The translations under genes were made by a program, and so were the position numbers. This document shows, piece by piece, positions 1 to 8,019 of a stretch of DNA of 54,956 nucleotides. Location: assembly GCF_000740775.1 (NCBI RefSeq), contig NZ_JFGS01000028.1, positions 1 through 54,956 on the forward strand, written 5' to 3'. This stretch comes from Haematobacter missouriensis. GTDB taxonomy: Bacteria > Pseudomonadota > Alphaproteobacteria > Rhodobacterales > Rhodobacteraceae. Each line of letters starts with the position of its first letter. Position 1 is the first letter of the stretch. The notes beneath the pieces were generated by a model, which was not told where the DNA came from, did not search any database, and saw nothing but the letters and a program-made list of their open reading frames with translations.

Positions 1-2
1 CA

Positions 3-233
3 CCACGGCCAGCGCCTGGCGTTTCTCCGTGGAATACCGTTTATCTCAGCCGTGCCGTAGCCCATCTGCGTCAAAGTGGTCGAACTATCCCCGACATATT
101 GCTCAAGCATGTCTCGCCACTCAGCTGGGAGCACATAAATCTCACCGGCATCTATTCCTGGGACACCGAGCAGCAGATGCCCGAAGGCTTCAGGCCATTG
201 CGACTTCCTGGAAGAATCCTCCGCGCTGCATGA
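3..233 (+). pseudogene. tnpA: Tn3-family transposase, C-terminal end (gene starts before the window)
   Basis: The frame opening at base 3 is open to the TGA at 231-233 and reads as the C-terminus of a Tn3-family transposase: WNTVYLSRAV, then SPLSWEHINLTG, then a PEGFRPLR ending. These blocks are characteristic of Tn3/Tn21 TnpA carboxy-termini. The start lies outside the window, so it cannot be said whether the gene is intact. A 38-bp terminal inverted repeat follows 19 bp downstream, the usual arrangement of tnpA against one end of such an element. Typed as pseudogene only because it is partial here. Confidence 0.85.
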
Positions 234-252
234 CGTTCCCGCTCCGTTCGGT

Positions 253-290
253 CTTAGCGTACGATTTCGAGCAGCTCTTGTTCTGACCCC
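253..290. repeat. Tn3-family terminal inverted repeat (38 bp)
   Basis: On the minus strand it begins GGGGTCAGAACAAGAG at base 290 and ends ACGCTAAG at base 253. The length (38 bp), the GGGGTC outer end and the ACGCTAAG inner end all match the Tn3/Tn21 terminal repeat pattern. It marks the edge of the transposon; DNA to the right of 290 is the target. The partner repeat is outside the window. Confidence 0.88.
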
Positions 291-1333
291 AAGAAGCCGG
301 TGGCGATCAGCGCGATGCCCAGGCAGATCAGCGCTATCGGCTGGGCCAGCGTGACCAGCACCCCCGTCAGGATCACGCCGAAGGCGGTCACCAGCATCGG
401 GCGCCGCCCCAGCCGGTCCGACAGGGAACCTGCGAGGGAGGAGGAGACGATGCCAAAGCCGAAGGTGAGAAAGATCAGGCTCACCATGCTGGGGCTGAGA
501 CCATAGGGGTCGCCCACCAGCCGGAACGTGGCATAGTTGAACACCGTGCTGAACACGCTCGTGAGACAGAAACCCAGCAGATAGAGCCGTTGCAGCGCCG
601 GATTGCCCAGATGGGCACGCCAGGCCTTCAGGTGAAAGCCAAGCCCCACACTCCCGCCCCGACCGCTTCCGGCGGGCTGGCGCGCGGGCGGCAGCAGCAG
701 GGCAAAGCCGATGGCCGCGGCAAGGCAAAAGGCGCCGAGCACCTCCATCGCCACGCGCCAGGACCAGAACTCGGTCAGAACGCCCATGCCGATCCGGCCC
801 ACCATCGCACCGAAGGCCGTGCCCCCGATATAAAGGCCCATGGCCCGGCCCAGATCCCCGGGCGCGATTTCCTCGGCCAGATAGGCCATCGCGACCGCCG
901 GAACCCCGCCCAGAACCAGCCCTTCCAGCGCGCGTGCGGCAAGGATGCCATACCATTCCGGCAGCAGCGCCACGGCAAGGTTCAGCGCCGCAGCGCCGAA
1001 CATCCCCGCCACCATTACCTTCTTCGGGCTGAACCGGCGCGCGAGCATGGCCATCACCATGATCGCGAACGCAAGGAACCCGGTCGTCAGCGACAGCGCC
1101 AGCGAACTGCTGGCAGGCGACAGCCCGAACTCCTGCGCAAAGGCGGGAAGCAGCGGCTGCACGCAATAGATCAGCGCAAATGTCGAGAAACCGGCCAGAA
1201 ACATGGCCAGCCGGATACGGGCAAAGGCGGGCGTCCCCGCGCGGGCGGGTGGAGCAGCAGGGGCCGCGGCAGGAGACGCCGTGACAGCAGGGGAGGAGGC
1301 GGTGGAGAAGCGGGGAGTGAGAGCGGTAGCCAT
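254..1333 (-). CDS. MFS transporter (YnfM-like exporter), 3' end replaced by Tn3 repeat
   Basis: Major facilitator superfamily inner-membrane transporter with about eleven recognisable hydrophobic segments. The motif GSLSDRLGRRPM in the second half is the MFS cytoplasmic loop signature. The start is placed at 1333 (MATALTP), because a GGAAAGGAC ribosome-binding sequence precedes it; the open frame extends upstream to 1426 but would run over the regulator's promoter. The last twelve codons (GSEQELLEIVR and stop) are encoded by the Tn3 terminal repeat, so the native C-terminus, probably one helix and the tail, is lost. The gene diverges from a LysR regulator, the usual layout for this transporter family. 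The substrate cannot be told. The shortened protein (359 residues) may be inactive. Confidence 0.8.
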   Translation of the reverse strand: MATALTPRFSTASSPAVTASPAAAPAAPPARAGTPAFARIRLAMFLAGFSTFALIYCVQPLLPAFAQEFGLSPASSSLALSLTTGFLAFAIMVMAMLARRFSPKKVMVAGMFGAAALNLAVALLPEWYGILAARALEGLVLGGVPAVAMAYLAEEIAPGDLGRAMGLYIGGTAFGAMVGRIGMGVLTEFWSWRVAMEVLGAFCLAAAIGFALLLPPARQPAGSGRGGSVGLGFHLKAWRAHLGNPALQRLYLLGFCLTSVFSTVFNYATFRLVGDPYGLSPSMVSLIFLTFGFGIVSSSLAGSLSDRLGRRPMLVTAFGVILTGVLVTLAQPIALICLGIALIATGFLGSEQELLEIVR

Positions 1334-1386
1334 GGGGAGGGTCCTTTCCCCTGAAGGGATAGACACTCCAGAGCCAATCTTCCAAT

Positions 1387-1410
1387 ATATGGTAAAGTCG
1401 ATTTCCATAT
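1387..1410. promoter_or_regulatory. Candidate LysR operator between divergent genes
   Basis: Perfect dyad ATATGG-N12-CCATAT in the 91-bp gap between the transporter and the LysR gene. LysR-type regulators bind interrupted dyads in such divergent promoters. Binding by the adjacent regulator is inferred. Confidence 0.5.
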
Positions 1411-1424
1411 GTAAAACAGATACC

Positions 1425-2309
1425 ATGGAACTGCGTCACATCCGCTATTTCCTCGCCGTGGCAGAGGAGGGGAACTTCACCCGCGCTGCACGGCGCCTTG
1501 GCATCGGGCAGCCGCCGCTCAGCCAGCAGATCCGCGATCTGGAGCGGGAGGTGGGGGTGCAGCTGTTCCATCGCGTCCCCCATGGTGCGGAACTCACGCC
1601 CGCCGGGGCCGTCTTCCGGGATCGGGTCGCGGAACTGCCGGGCGCGGCGAGCGCGGCGGCAGAGGCGGCACGCCGCGCAGCGCGGGGCGAGATCGGCGAG
1701 CTGCGTCTCGGCATTACCGGCACTGCCGCGCTGAACCCGGTCGTGCCACGGCTGATCCGCGATTTCCGGGCCGAGCGGCCGGGCCTCGCCCTTCATCTGA
1801 CGGAGGCGAACTCCCTTCGCCTGCGGGACGACTTGCTGGAGGGGCGGCTCGACGTGGCGATCCTGCGCTCCAGCATCGGCGATCCCCCCGAACTCCGCTT
1901 CTGGCCCCTTGCGGATGAAGCCTTGCTCGCAGCCCTGCCCGTCGCCACCGATCCCGGAACGCCCCGGGTCGCGCTGGGGGATCTGGCGGAACTGCCACTG
2001 ATCCTTACCCCGCGCGATTTCGGCACCAGCCTGCATGATGCCGCCGTCGCCGCCTGCCGGGCCGCCGGTTTCGAGCCGCGCCCCGGCCAGACGGCTCCGC
2101 AGGTCGCCTCCATCCTGTCGATGGTTTCCGCCGGGCTGGGCTTTTCGCTGCTGCCGGAATCGATGCGGCAATTCTCGGTCGAAGGCGTGGTCTTCCGCCC
2201 GTTGAGCGACCCCGAAACCCGTGTGGCGATCTCCGTCGCGGCGCGGCGGAGCGGCATGACCGCCACCGTCACCGCCTTTGTGGACAAGGCAAGACAGCTC
2301 GTGCGTTGA
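1425..2309 (+). CDS. LysR-family transcriptional regulator
   Basis: 294-residue LysR-type regulator of normal family length. The N-terminal winged helix-turn-helix (residues 1-60) starts MELRHIRYFLAVAEEGNF and contains QPPLSQQIRDLE, typical of the BenM/CatM-like branch. The rest is a periplasmic-binding-protein-like effector domain. The start at 1425 was chosen because the canonical MELRHIRYF begins there; an in-frame extension back to 1203 has no family similarity. It is divergent from the MFS gene and separated by a dyad, so it probably controls that exporter. With the exporter truncated, the regulator may have lost its main target. Confidence 0.85.
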   Translation: MELRHIRYFLAVAEEGNFTRAARRLGIGQPPLSQQIRDLEREVGVQLFHRVPHGAELTPAGAVFRDRVAELPGAASAAAEAARRAARGEIGELRLGITGTAALNPVVPRLIRDFRAERPGLALHLTEANSLRLRDDLLEGRLDVAILRSSIGDPPELRFWPLADEALLAALPVATDPGTPRVALGDLAELPLILTPRDFGTSLHDAAVAACRAAGFEPRPGQTAPQVASILSMVSAGLGFSLLPESMRQFSVEGVVFRPLSDPETRVAISVAARRSGMTATVTAFVDKARQLVR

Positions 2310-2357
2310 GCATGCAGCGCCGGGGAGGTCTCGGACGGGAGCCTAGACGGGGCCTGG

Positions 2358-2516
2358 CAAGCTGTTGAAAAAGACTTTTTGGCCTGCGTTGGAACGGAAA
2401 TCGTTCGCAATCTGACAAAATCCAACCGGAAATCTATATAACTTCCGGGCGTTTCCGGGCCGATTTTCCGATTTCCGGCACATAGCATGACACTTCAGGA
2501 CTTTTTCAGCAGCCTG
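2358..2516 (+). repeat. Miniature inverted-repeat element, copy 1 (159 bp)
   Basis: Bounded by an imperfect terminal inverted repeat: left CAAGCTGTTGAAAAAG, right CTTTTTCAGCAGCCTG. It carries no open reading frame of its own. Its interior matches copy 3 (48404-48561, inverted) at most positions and copy 2 (4706-4864) more weakly. Size, ends and lack of coding capacity fit a MITE mobilised by an insertion sequence not present here. Confidence 0.75.
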
Positions 2517-2874
2517 CTAGACAGGTGCCCTCCCCGAGCGGGCAGCCCCGCGGCCGGTTCGGTCTGAGGATGTTTCCCTGCCGGGATCTGCCGGAGGGAT
2601 AAGCGCGCAGGCTTTCGGCAGGAAACCGGCAGCGAAGGATCAGGACAACCAAAGGTCATCCATAGCCCGCCCTCATGCGGCTTTGGCCTTGCCGGACAGC
2701 GTCTGCCGGAGCAAGCATGTGCATCCGTGCCATTGCGCAATGTCGGACTGAGGGGTGCGAGAGGCCCCTTGCCCACCGTCCGCGACACACGCCCGGCAAT
2801 TCGAGCGTCATCCGCCTCCCCCAGCAACCATTTGGCCAGCAAGCATTTGGGCATGATCGTCTGACGCGGCCTCC
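2517..2874. other. Non-coding stretch between MITE copy 1 and glpD
   Basis: No convincing gene. The open frames here have no recognisable domain and no plausible ribosome-binding site. Nothing further seen. Confidence 0.5.
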
Positions 2875-4509
2875 TCAGCCCCGGGACAGCTCCTTCATGG
2901 CCGCGCCACCCCCGACATCGCCCAGATAGAGGCCGAGCGCCTCCCGTTCGGCGCCGCTCATGTGCAGTCCGAGCTTCGTGCGCCGCCACAGGATATCCTC
3001 GGCGGTACAGGCGTACTCCTGCTCCGTCAGCCAGCCGACCTCCGCCTCCGTGAGCGTGCCGCCGAAATCGCGGCCCAGATCGGCCATGGAACGAGCCTCT
3101 CCCAACAGGGCGAAGGCTTCCGTGCCATAGGTCCGCACCAGCCGCGCCGCATGGGACCGGCTCAGGAACGGATAGGCCGCGCCGAGCCTGTCGATCAGCG
3201 CCTCCACGCCATCGACCGGGAAATCGCCCCCCGGCAACGGCACCCGCGCCGTCCAGTCGGGTTTCAGGCCGGGAAGATGCGGCGCCAGCCTGTGCATCGC
3301 ATCCTGCGCCAGACGCCGGTAGGTGGTGATCTTGCCGCCGAAGACGTTGAGCAGCGGCGCGCCGTTCCCGTCCAGGCTCAGCACGAAATCCCGTGTCGCC
3401 GCCGTGGCCGACTTCGCCCCGTCATTGTAGAGCGGCCGCACCCCGGAATAGCTCCAGATCACATCGCGGGCGGCAACGGGGCGCGCGAAATAGCGGCTCG
3501 CGAAGGCGCAGAGATAATCCCGCTCCTCGTCCGTGCATCGCGCCTCCTCCGGCGGGCCCTTGTGATCCTGATCCGTGGTCCCGATCAGGGTGAAGTCCTG
3601 CTCGAAGGGGATGGCGAAGATGATCCGCCCGTCCGGCCCCTGAAAGAAGTAGCACCGGTCGTGATCGTAGAGCTTCGGCACGACGATATGGCTGCCCCGC
3701 ACCAGCCGCACACCCTCCGTCGAAGGGATGCGGGCCACGTTGCGGATGATATCCTCCACCCAGGGGCCGCCGGCATTGACGAGAATGCGCGCCCGGTGGG
3801 TCTGCCGGCCCGCCCGCCCTTCGGTGACGACCTCCCACAGATCGCCCTTCCGCTCGGCCGAGACGACCCGCGTCCGCGTCAGGATCCGCGCGCCGCGCGC
3901 CGCCGCATCGCGCGCGTTCAGCACGACGAGCCGCGCATCCTGCACCCAGCAGTCGGAATATTCATAGGCCAGCCTGAAACCGGGCTTCAGCGGCTTGCCG
4001 GCCGGATCACGCGTCAGGTCCAGCCGGGAGGTGCCCGGCAGTATCCTGCGCCCGCCCAGCGTATCGTACATGAAAAGGCCGAGCCGGATCAGCCAGGCCG
4101 GGCGCCGCCCCTTCATCCACGGCATCACGATCCCCAGGAGCCGCGACGTGGGAGTATCGTTCTCAAATCGCATGTCGGGCGAATAGGGCAGCACGAAGCG
4201 CATCGGCCAGCTGATATGCGGCATGGCGACGAGCAGCGTCTCCCGCTCCTGCAGGGATTCCCGCACCAGATGGAACTCGAAATATTCGAGGTACCGCAGC
4301 CCGCCGTGGAACAGCTTGGTCGAAGCCGAGGAGGTCGCCTGCGCCAGATCGCCCTTCTCCGCCAGCGTCACGGAAAGGCCACGCCCCGCCGCATCGCGCG
4401 CGATCCCGCACCCGTTGACGCCGCCACCGACGATGAAAAGGTCGGAAATGTTCGCCGAAGCACAATCCGCCAAGCGTTTTCCCCCAGAGCGAAACGGATA
4501 TCCCCCCAT
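2875..4509 (-). CDS. glpD: Aerobic glycerol-3-phosphate dehydrogenase
   Basis: FAD-dependent, membrane-associated enzyme that oxidises sn-glycerol 3-phosphate to dihydroxyacetone phosphate and passes electrons to quinone. The FAD-binding motif IVGGGVNGCG lies near residues 26-35, followed by the family block TSSASTKLFHGGLRYLE. The 544-residue frame is slightly longer than usual GlpD. The ATG at 4509 gives an unusual 20-residue N-terminal extension. A TTG at LADCASANISD, preceded by GGGGGA, could be the true start. It is divergent from a GlpR-like repressor, consistent with glycerol-inducible control. MITE copies lie just downstream and in the divergent promoter region. Confidence 0.93.
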   Translation of the reverse strand: MGGYPFRSGGKRLADCASANISDLFIVGGGVNGCGIARDAAGRGLSVTLAEKGDLAQATSSASTKLFHGGLRYLEYFEFHLVRESLQERETLLVAMPHISWPMRFVLPYSPDMRFENDTPTSRLLGIVMPWMKGRRPAWLIRLGLFMYDTLGGRRILPGTSRLDLTRDPAGKPLKPGFRLAYEYSDCWVQDARLVVLNARDAAARGARILTRTRVVSAERKGDLWEVVTEGRAGRQTHRARILVNAGGPWVEDIIRNVARIPSTEGVRLVRGSHIVVPKLYDHDRCYFFQGPDGRIIFAIPFEQDFTLIGTTDQDHKGPPEEARCTDEERDYLCAFASRYFARPVAARDVIWSYSGVRPLYNDGAKSATAATRDFVLSLDGNGAPLLNVFGGKITTYRRLAQDAMHRLAPHLPGLKPDWTARVPLPGGDFPVDGVEALIDRLGAAYPFLSRSHAARLVRTYGTEAFALLGEARSMADLGRDFGGTLTEAEVGWLTEQEYACTAEDILWRRTKLGLHMSGAEREALGLYLGDVGGGAAMKELSRG

Positions 4510-4550
4510 CGCATGGGAAGAGTGGTATCAACGCCGTGATATCGGTCAAG

Positions 4551-4594
4551 ATTTATTTTCGTTTATTCATCATTTTCGTATAATCGAACATTCA
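4551..4594. promoter_or_regulatory. AT-rich glpD promoter with repeated TTTTCGT half-sites
   Basis: TTATTTTCGTTTATTCAT is followed closely by TCATTTTCGTATAATCGAAC, immediately upstream of glpD. TTCG-containing repeats are typical of GlpR/DeoR operators. The repeat is visible; that it is a GlpR operator is inferred from the adjacent regulator gene. Confidence 0.4.
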
Positions 4595-4705
4595 TACGGG
4601 TTACACTTCGATCTTCCGCGCATGTATGCGGTCAGGTGTGTAGCCGCGCTGGCGTGTTAGCACACTGCCTCGTGCTCGACATGGCCTTGATTGAACCGGC
4701 CCCGG

Positions 4706-4864
4706 CAGGCTGCTGAAAAGACCTTTTGGGTCTGCATGGGGGCTCAAATCGGCCGCAATCTGACGGAAATCCAACCGAAAACCCCGCATTTCAGCTCATC
4801 CCCGGGCCGATTTCCCGATTTCCCGAGCATAGGTAGGCCACGTCGGAACTTTTTCAGTAGCCCG
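4706..4864 (+). repeat. Miniature inverted-repeat element, copy 2 (159 bp, diverged)
   Basis: Left end CAGGCTGCTGAAAAG, right end CTTTTTCAGTAGCCCG. It has the same orientation, length and internal landmarks (CAATCTGACGGAAATCCAAC, GGGCCGATTTCCCGATTTCC) as copy 1, with more substitutions. It sits between the glpD promoter and the regulator gene, so it may alter the regulator's expression. Confidence 0.7.
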
Positions 4865-4922
4865 CTAGGTGATAGACGCAGGAGGCGCGCAAAAACGAAC
4901 ATCCACGAAAACCGGGGGAAAG

Positions 4923-5699
4923 ATGCCCATCAGCATCCGCCAGAACGAAATACTCGATCTTGCCCGCAGCGAGGGGCGCGTCCTGGTCGATGACCTGGCC
5001 AGGCGCTTCGAGGTGACGCTGCAGACGATCCGCCGCGATCTTTCGGACCTGGCGGAGGCGGGCCTGCTGGACAGGGTGCATGGCGGCGCGGTCCCGCGAA
5101 GCGGCATGGTCAACCTTGGCTACGAGGCCCGGCGCCGCATGAACGCCGAAGCGAAAGCCGCGATCGGGCGCGCCTGCGCGGCGGCCATCCCCGATAATTC
5201 CAGCCTGATCCTCAACCTCGGCACCACGACTGAAGCGGTGGCGGCCGCGCTCCTGCACCACTCCAACATCACCGTCGTGACCAACAATATGAACGTCGCG
5301 AATACCCTGCTGTCGAATTCGAGCTGCGAGATCATCGTCGCGGGGGGAACGCTCCGCCGGTCCGACGGCGGCTTGATCGGCGAGGTGACGACCCAGTTCT
5401 TCGAGCAGTTCAAGGTGGATTACGCGGTCATCGGCACCTCTGCGCTGGATGGCGACGGCGATCTGCTGGACTACGATCTGGCGGAGGTCCGCGTCAGCCG
5501 CGCGATCCTGCGGCAGGCGCGGCAGGCCTATCTGGTCGCCGACCACTCAAAGCTCGACCGCTCCGCCCCCGCGCGCATCGCGAGCCTTTCGGAAATCGAC
5601 GGCATGTTCACCGACCGGCCCCTCCCCGAACCCCTCGCACGGCGCTGCGAGGAATGGGGCACCGAAGTGCAGATATGCGACCAGAGCCCCGTGCCCTGA
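4923..5699 (+). CDS. glpR: DeoR-family regulator, GlpR-like glycerol 3-phosphate repressor
   Basis: 258-residue DeoR-family protein. The N-terminal helix-turn-helix has the family signature VTLQTIRRDLSDLAEAGLL followed by RVHGGA. The C-terminal sugar-phosphate sensor domain carries LNLGTTTEA and VADHSKLDR, as in GlpR. The start at 4923 is preceded by GGGGGAAAG; the frame upstream runs into the MITE. Divergence from glpD supports the GlpR assignment over other DeoR paralogues. It is expected to bind glp promoters and be released by glycerol 3-phosphate. Confidence 0.85.
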   Translation: MPISIRQNEILDLARSEGRVLVDDLARRFEVTLQTIRRDLSDLAEAGLLDRVHGGAVPRSGMVNLGYEARRRMNAEAKAAIGRACAAAIPDNSSLILNLGTTTEAVAAALLHHSNITVVTNNMNVANTLLSNSSCEIIVAGGTLRRSDGGLIGEVTTQFFEQFKVDYAVIGTSALDGDGDLLDYDLAEVRVSRAILRQARQAYLVADHSKLDRSAPARIASLSEIDGMFTDRPLPEPLARRCEEWGTEVQICDQSPVP

Positions 5700-5927
5700 T
5701 CCTCATATCCGCAGCGGAATTCCTGTGCCCCAGAAACATGAGCCGCATGACACGGGCGAAAGCGCCCCTGCGGACGTCAGGGCCATCGAACATCGAAGGC
5801 GCCGTGATCGTCCCTATGATCCTTACGGCAACGCCCAGAACTGACCGGGGCATGACTCGTATTGTATCATGTAATACACTTAACGCAGGCAGAGACTTGC
5901 CTCCTCACCCCTGGCATGGGACGTCTC

Positions 5928-6048
5928 CGCGACCGTCTGCAGCGCCGCGCGGACCGAGAATCAGGAGCGCGGGGCGGCAAGGCCCGGATGCCAGAACGTC
6001 ACCCGTGCCTCGTTCCAGAAGTAGTGCAGGATCCCGAGGACCGAGAGG
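5928..6048 (-). pseudogene. Possible short relic of a plasmid DUF1173-like gene
   Basis: The minus strand encodes GILHYFWNEARVTFWHPGLA and then an in-frame stop, with readable residues after it. The pattern of an LH.LW.EA block then a W.PG block is reminiscent of DUF1173 proteins found on plasmids. The match is short and from memory, so this is tentative. The rest of 5700-6168 holds nothing I can identify. Confidence 0.25.
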
Positions 6049-6168
6049 CTGCGGTCTCAGAGCGCAGATACCGAGGTCTCCCCGGCCGGTTCGCCTGTTT
6101 CTGTCTCTTCAGGGTCCGGCGCAGGATCAGTCTCGTCCCTCATTTTCTTCCGCCCAGGCCATCGCCCG

Positions 6169-6457
6169 GTTTCAATCCACGCTCCCGCAGGGGGAGCGAC
6201 ACGTCCCTGCACGCCGATGTGGTCTACGACGATGACGTTTCGATCCACGCTCCCGCAGGGGGAGCGACTGCCAGCGCCGGGCTGCGGCGCGTGAGGGCGG
6301 CATGTTTCGATCCACGCTCCCGCAGGGGAAGCGACTTTGGTGGTATTCGTAGCTTTCCAGAGCGTTACGTGTTTCGATCCACGCTCCCGCAGGAGGAGCG
6401 ACCTTGTCGTGGTCCTTCATGCCACCCATATATGTGACGTTTCGATCCACGCTCCCG
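6169..6457 (-). CRISPR. Type I-C CRISPR array remnant: four full repeats, one cut repeat, four spacers
   Basis: Four 32-bp repeats at 6169-6200, 6237-6268, 6304-6335 and 6371-6402, and a fifth truncated after 19 bp at 6439-6457. In transcribed orientation each ends GTGGATCGAAAC and contains the GCTCCC...GGGAGC hairpin, the type I-C pattern. Spacers are 36, 35, 35 and 36 bp. Repeat 1 differs (GTTTCAATCC), and repeats 3 and 4 each have a change in the stem, as expected of an ageing leader-distal end. No leader, cas1 or cas2 remains; the array runs directly into a broken cas3. Confidence 0.93.
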
Positions 6458-7310
6458 TATAGGGGATTGCGTAGATGATCCGCCGGTGCCCGTGTCGCGC
6501 CGCATGGTCAAGCGCAAAACCCAGCGAGGCCAGCGTCTTGCCGCCTCCGGTCGGCACGGTGAGCGTGAACAGGCCCGGCTGCGCGTCCGCTTGACTCCGG
6601 ATGTGACAAAGCACCCGCTTTCGAAGCGCGTTCAGCTCACCCGTCGTCGGCAAGTCAGCCATATGCGCGTCATACTTGCGGCGGAGTTCCGGGAGCACCT
6701 CGATCAGGGAAGGCCAGTCCCGGTCCCGGCCCCGCAGGTCGAGCTGGTCGTAGAATGCCTCGGTATCGCGATAATCGGCGTCGACCAGACACGAGAACAC
6801 CATCCGCCCGGCAACCGAGAGGTCGAAACCTGCCAGAACCGGATCATTGCGCATCTTCGCCTTCAGTTCAGACAGAACCGGAGTGAAGTCGACCCGAGCG
6901 GCCGCAGTCACTTCCCGAGGCACCGGATCGCGCGCGCGGAAGAGTTCAAGCCGCCGTTCCAGGCCGGCTTCCGAACCCCGGGTATCCGGTAGGCCGGCGT
7001 GATGGCCAAGGATGGCCTGCGCCAACACCTCTCCGACGACACGGACCGGCGCGCGGTCGATGAGGAGGCTGCCTCCGGCTGTGGAATGATCCACACGGAC
7101 CCCCTCCCCCCGCAACACCCGGTCGAAGTCCGGATCGTTCTTCCCGAAGTCGTGAAACTCTGTCACCAGCCGCGCGCTCGCCCCCAGGCCGAGGGCCGCG
7201 CCGCGCATCCCGGCCAGATCGGCAGCACCTTGCGCATGCACGGCCAAGGTCTGCCAGTCGCTTCGGTCATCATTTCGCCCTGAATGGGCGTAGGGTTCAG
7301 GGGGCGGCAT
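6417..7310 (-). pseudogene. cas3: Cas3 (type I-C), N-terminal part only, fused to a CRISPR repeat
   Basis: Cas3 normally nicks and degrades target DNA recruited by Cascade. The remaining frame has the HD nuclease domain (YAHSG near the start, TEFHDFGK, GHHAG) and helicase motif I (VPTGGGKT, Lys258), then motif Ia as YAIPYT. Right after IPYT the reading frame enters the CRISPR repeat (GAWIET) and stops in the spacer. Roughly the last half of the protein, all other I-C genes (cas5, cas8c, cas7, cas4, cas1, cas2) and the leader are missing. One deletion from inside cas3 to inside a repeat explains this. The gene cannot make a working helicase. Confidence 0.93.
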
Positions 7311-8019
7311 GTGTTAATACTTTGTTAATATTGTGGAATTCACGTTCAATGCCCCGTAACCGCTCAAAGGCGGATGCCGTACCGGCAGCAAATCGAGGCT
7401 GTTCCATCGAGGCCCCGTGCCCGCTCCACGCCGAACAAGTCGCGTCGCCGATGTGATGCATCATGTTACGGTAAATCCAAAGACGTCTATGATTTTAGCC
7501 GTTATGAACCTCGTGCTATGTCGTGCATCATACACCACCGGTTGGTCCGCTCCACTGGCCCGACTGGGGGGTCCGCCACCCCGGGGTGCAATTTGTCCCG
7601 CAGAGAGAGGAAGCTCGAGTGCGATCATGGCCCGGGCCTGCTGGCGGTCTTCTGGCGGACACTTGGCAAGGTTGGAGCAGGGCCGCTTCCGCCACCGCAA
7701 GGCCCAGCCCCTGCACCAATCCCTTCGACCTGCGCGAGGCGGGAGGGCAGCACGACAGCAGCGCTTGCATTGGACGATCAACTGCGATTCTGGATCAGCC
7801 ATGATCGGAAGCGCAACCTTTTCGCCCGGAAATGACCGAGCTTCCGGCCTGTCTAGGCTTTGGCACGGTGCCTTGTACGGTGCGGTATGGCCACTGCAAG
7901 GCGCAGTATCAGCGCTTCGCGAGCACCACTCGCCGCTTCCCTCTCCGTACAAATCATTTCCGATAAGGCACACTTATCGATATAATATAGCAGTTCCCCG
8001 TGAACCGCCCTTTGGCCTG
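7311..8019. other. Non-coding stretch upstream of cas3 and downstream of pqqE
   Basis: An AT-rich patch at about 7311-7345 (TTAATACTTTGTTAATATTG) is a plausible old cas promoter. The 13-mer TACGGTAAATCCAAA at 7467-7481 recurs in near-identical form at 14737-14751. The open frames lack recognisable domains. Nothing else identified. Confidence 0.4.

Noticed and set aside
29-286. 85-residue open frame at the left edge
   Set aside because: It is out of frame with the clear Tn3 transposase C-terminus at 3-233.
2343-2522. CTAGAC direct repeat around MITE copy 1 as a target-site duplication
   Set aside because: The left copy is 9 bp away from the MITE end, and the other copies lack an equivalent repeat.
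2962-4539. 525-residue open frame antisense to glpD
   Set aside because: Arg/Pro/His-rich composition with no domain; it mirrors glpD codon periodicity, a common shadow in GC-rich genes.
6057-6450. Small minus-strand frames containing PAGAWIET repeats
   Set aside because: They are translations of the CRISPR repeat, not proteins.
7461-7973. Cys-rich minus-strand frame with CKRC and other Cys pairs, possible zinc-ribbon protein
   Set aside because: Only short parts look protein-like, frames do not hold together and no family could be named.
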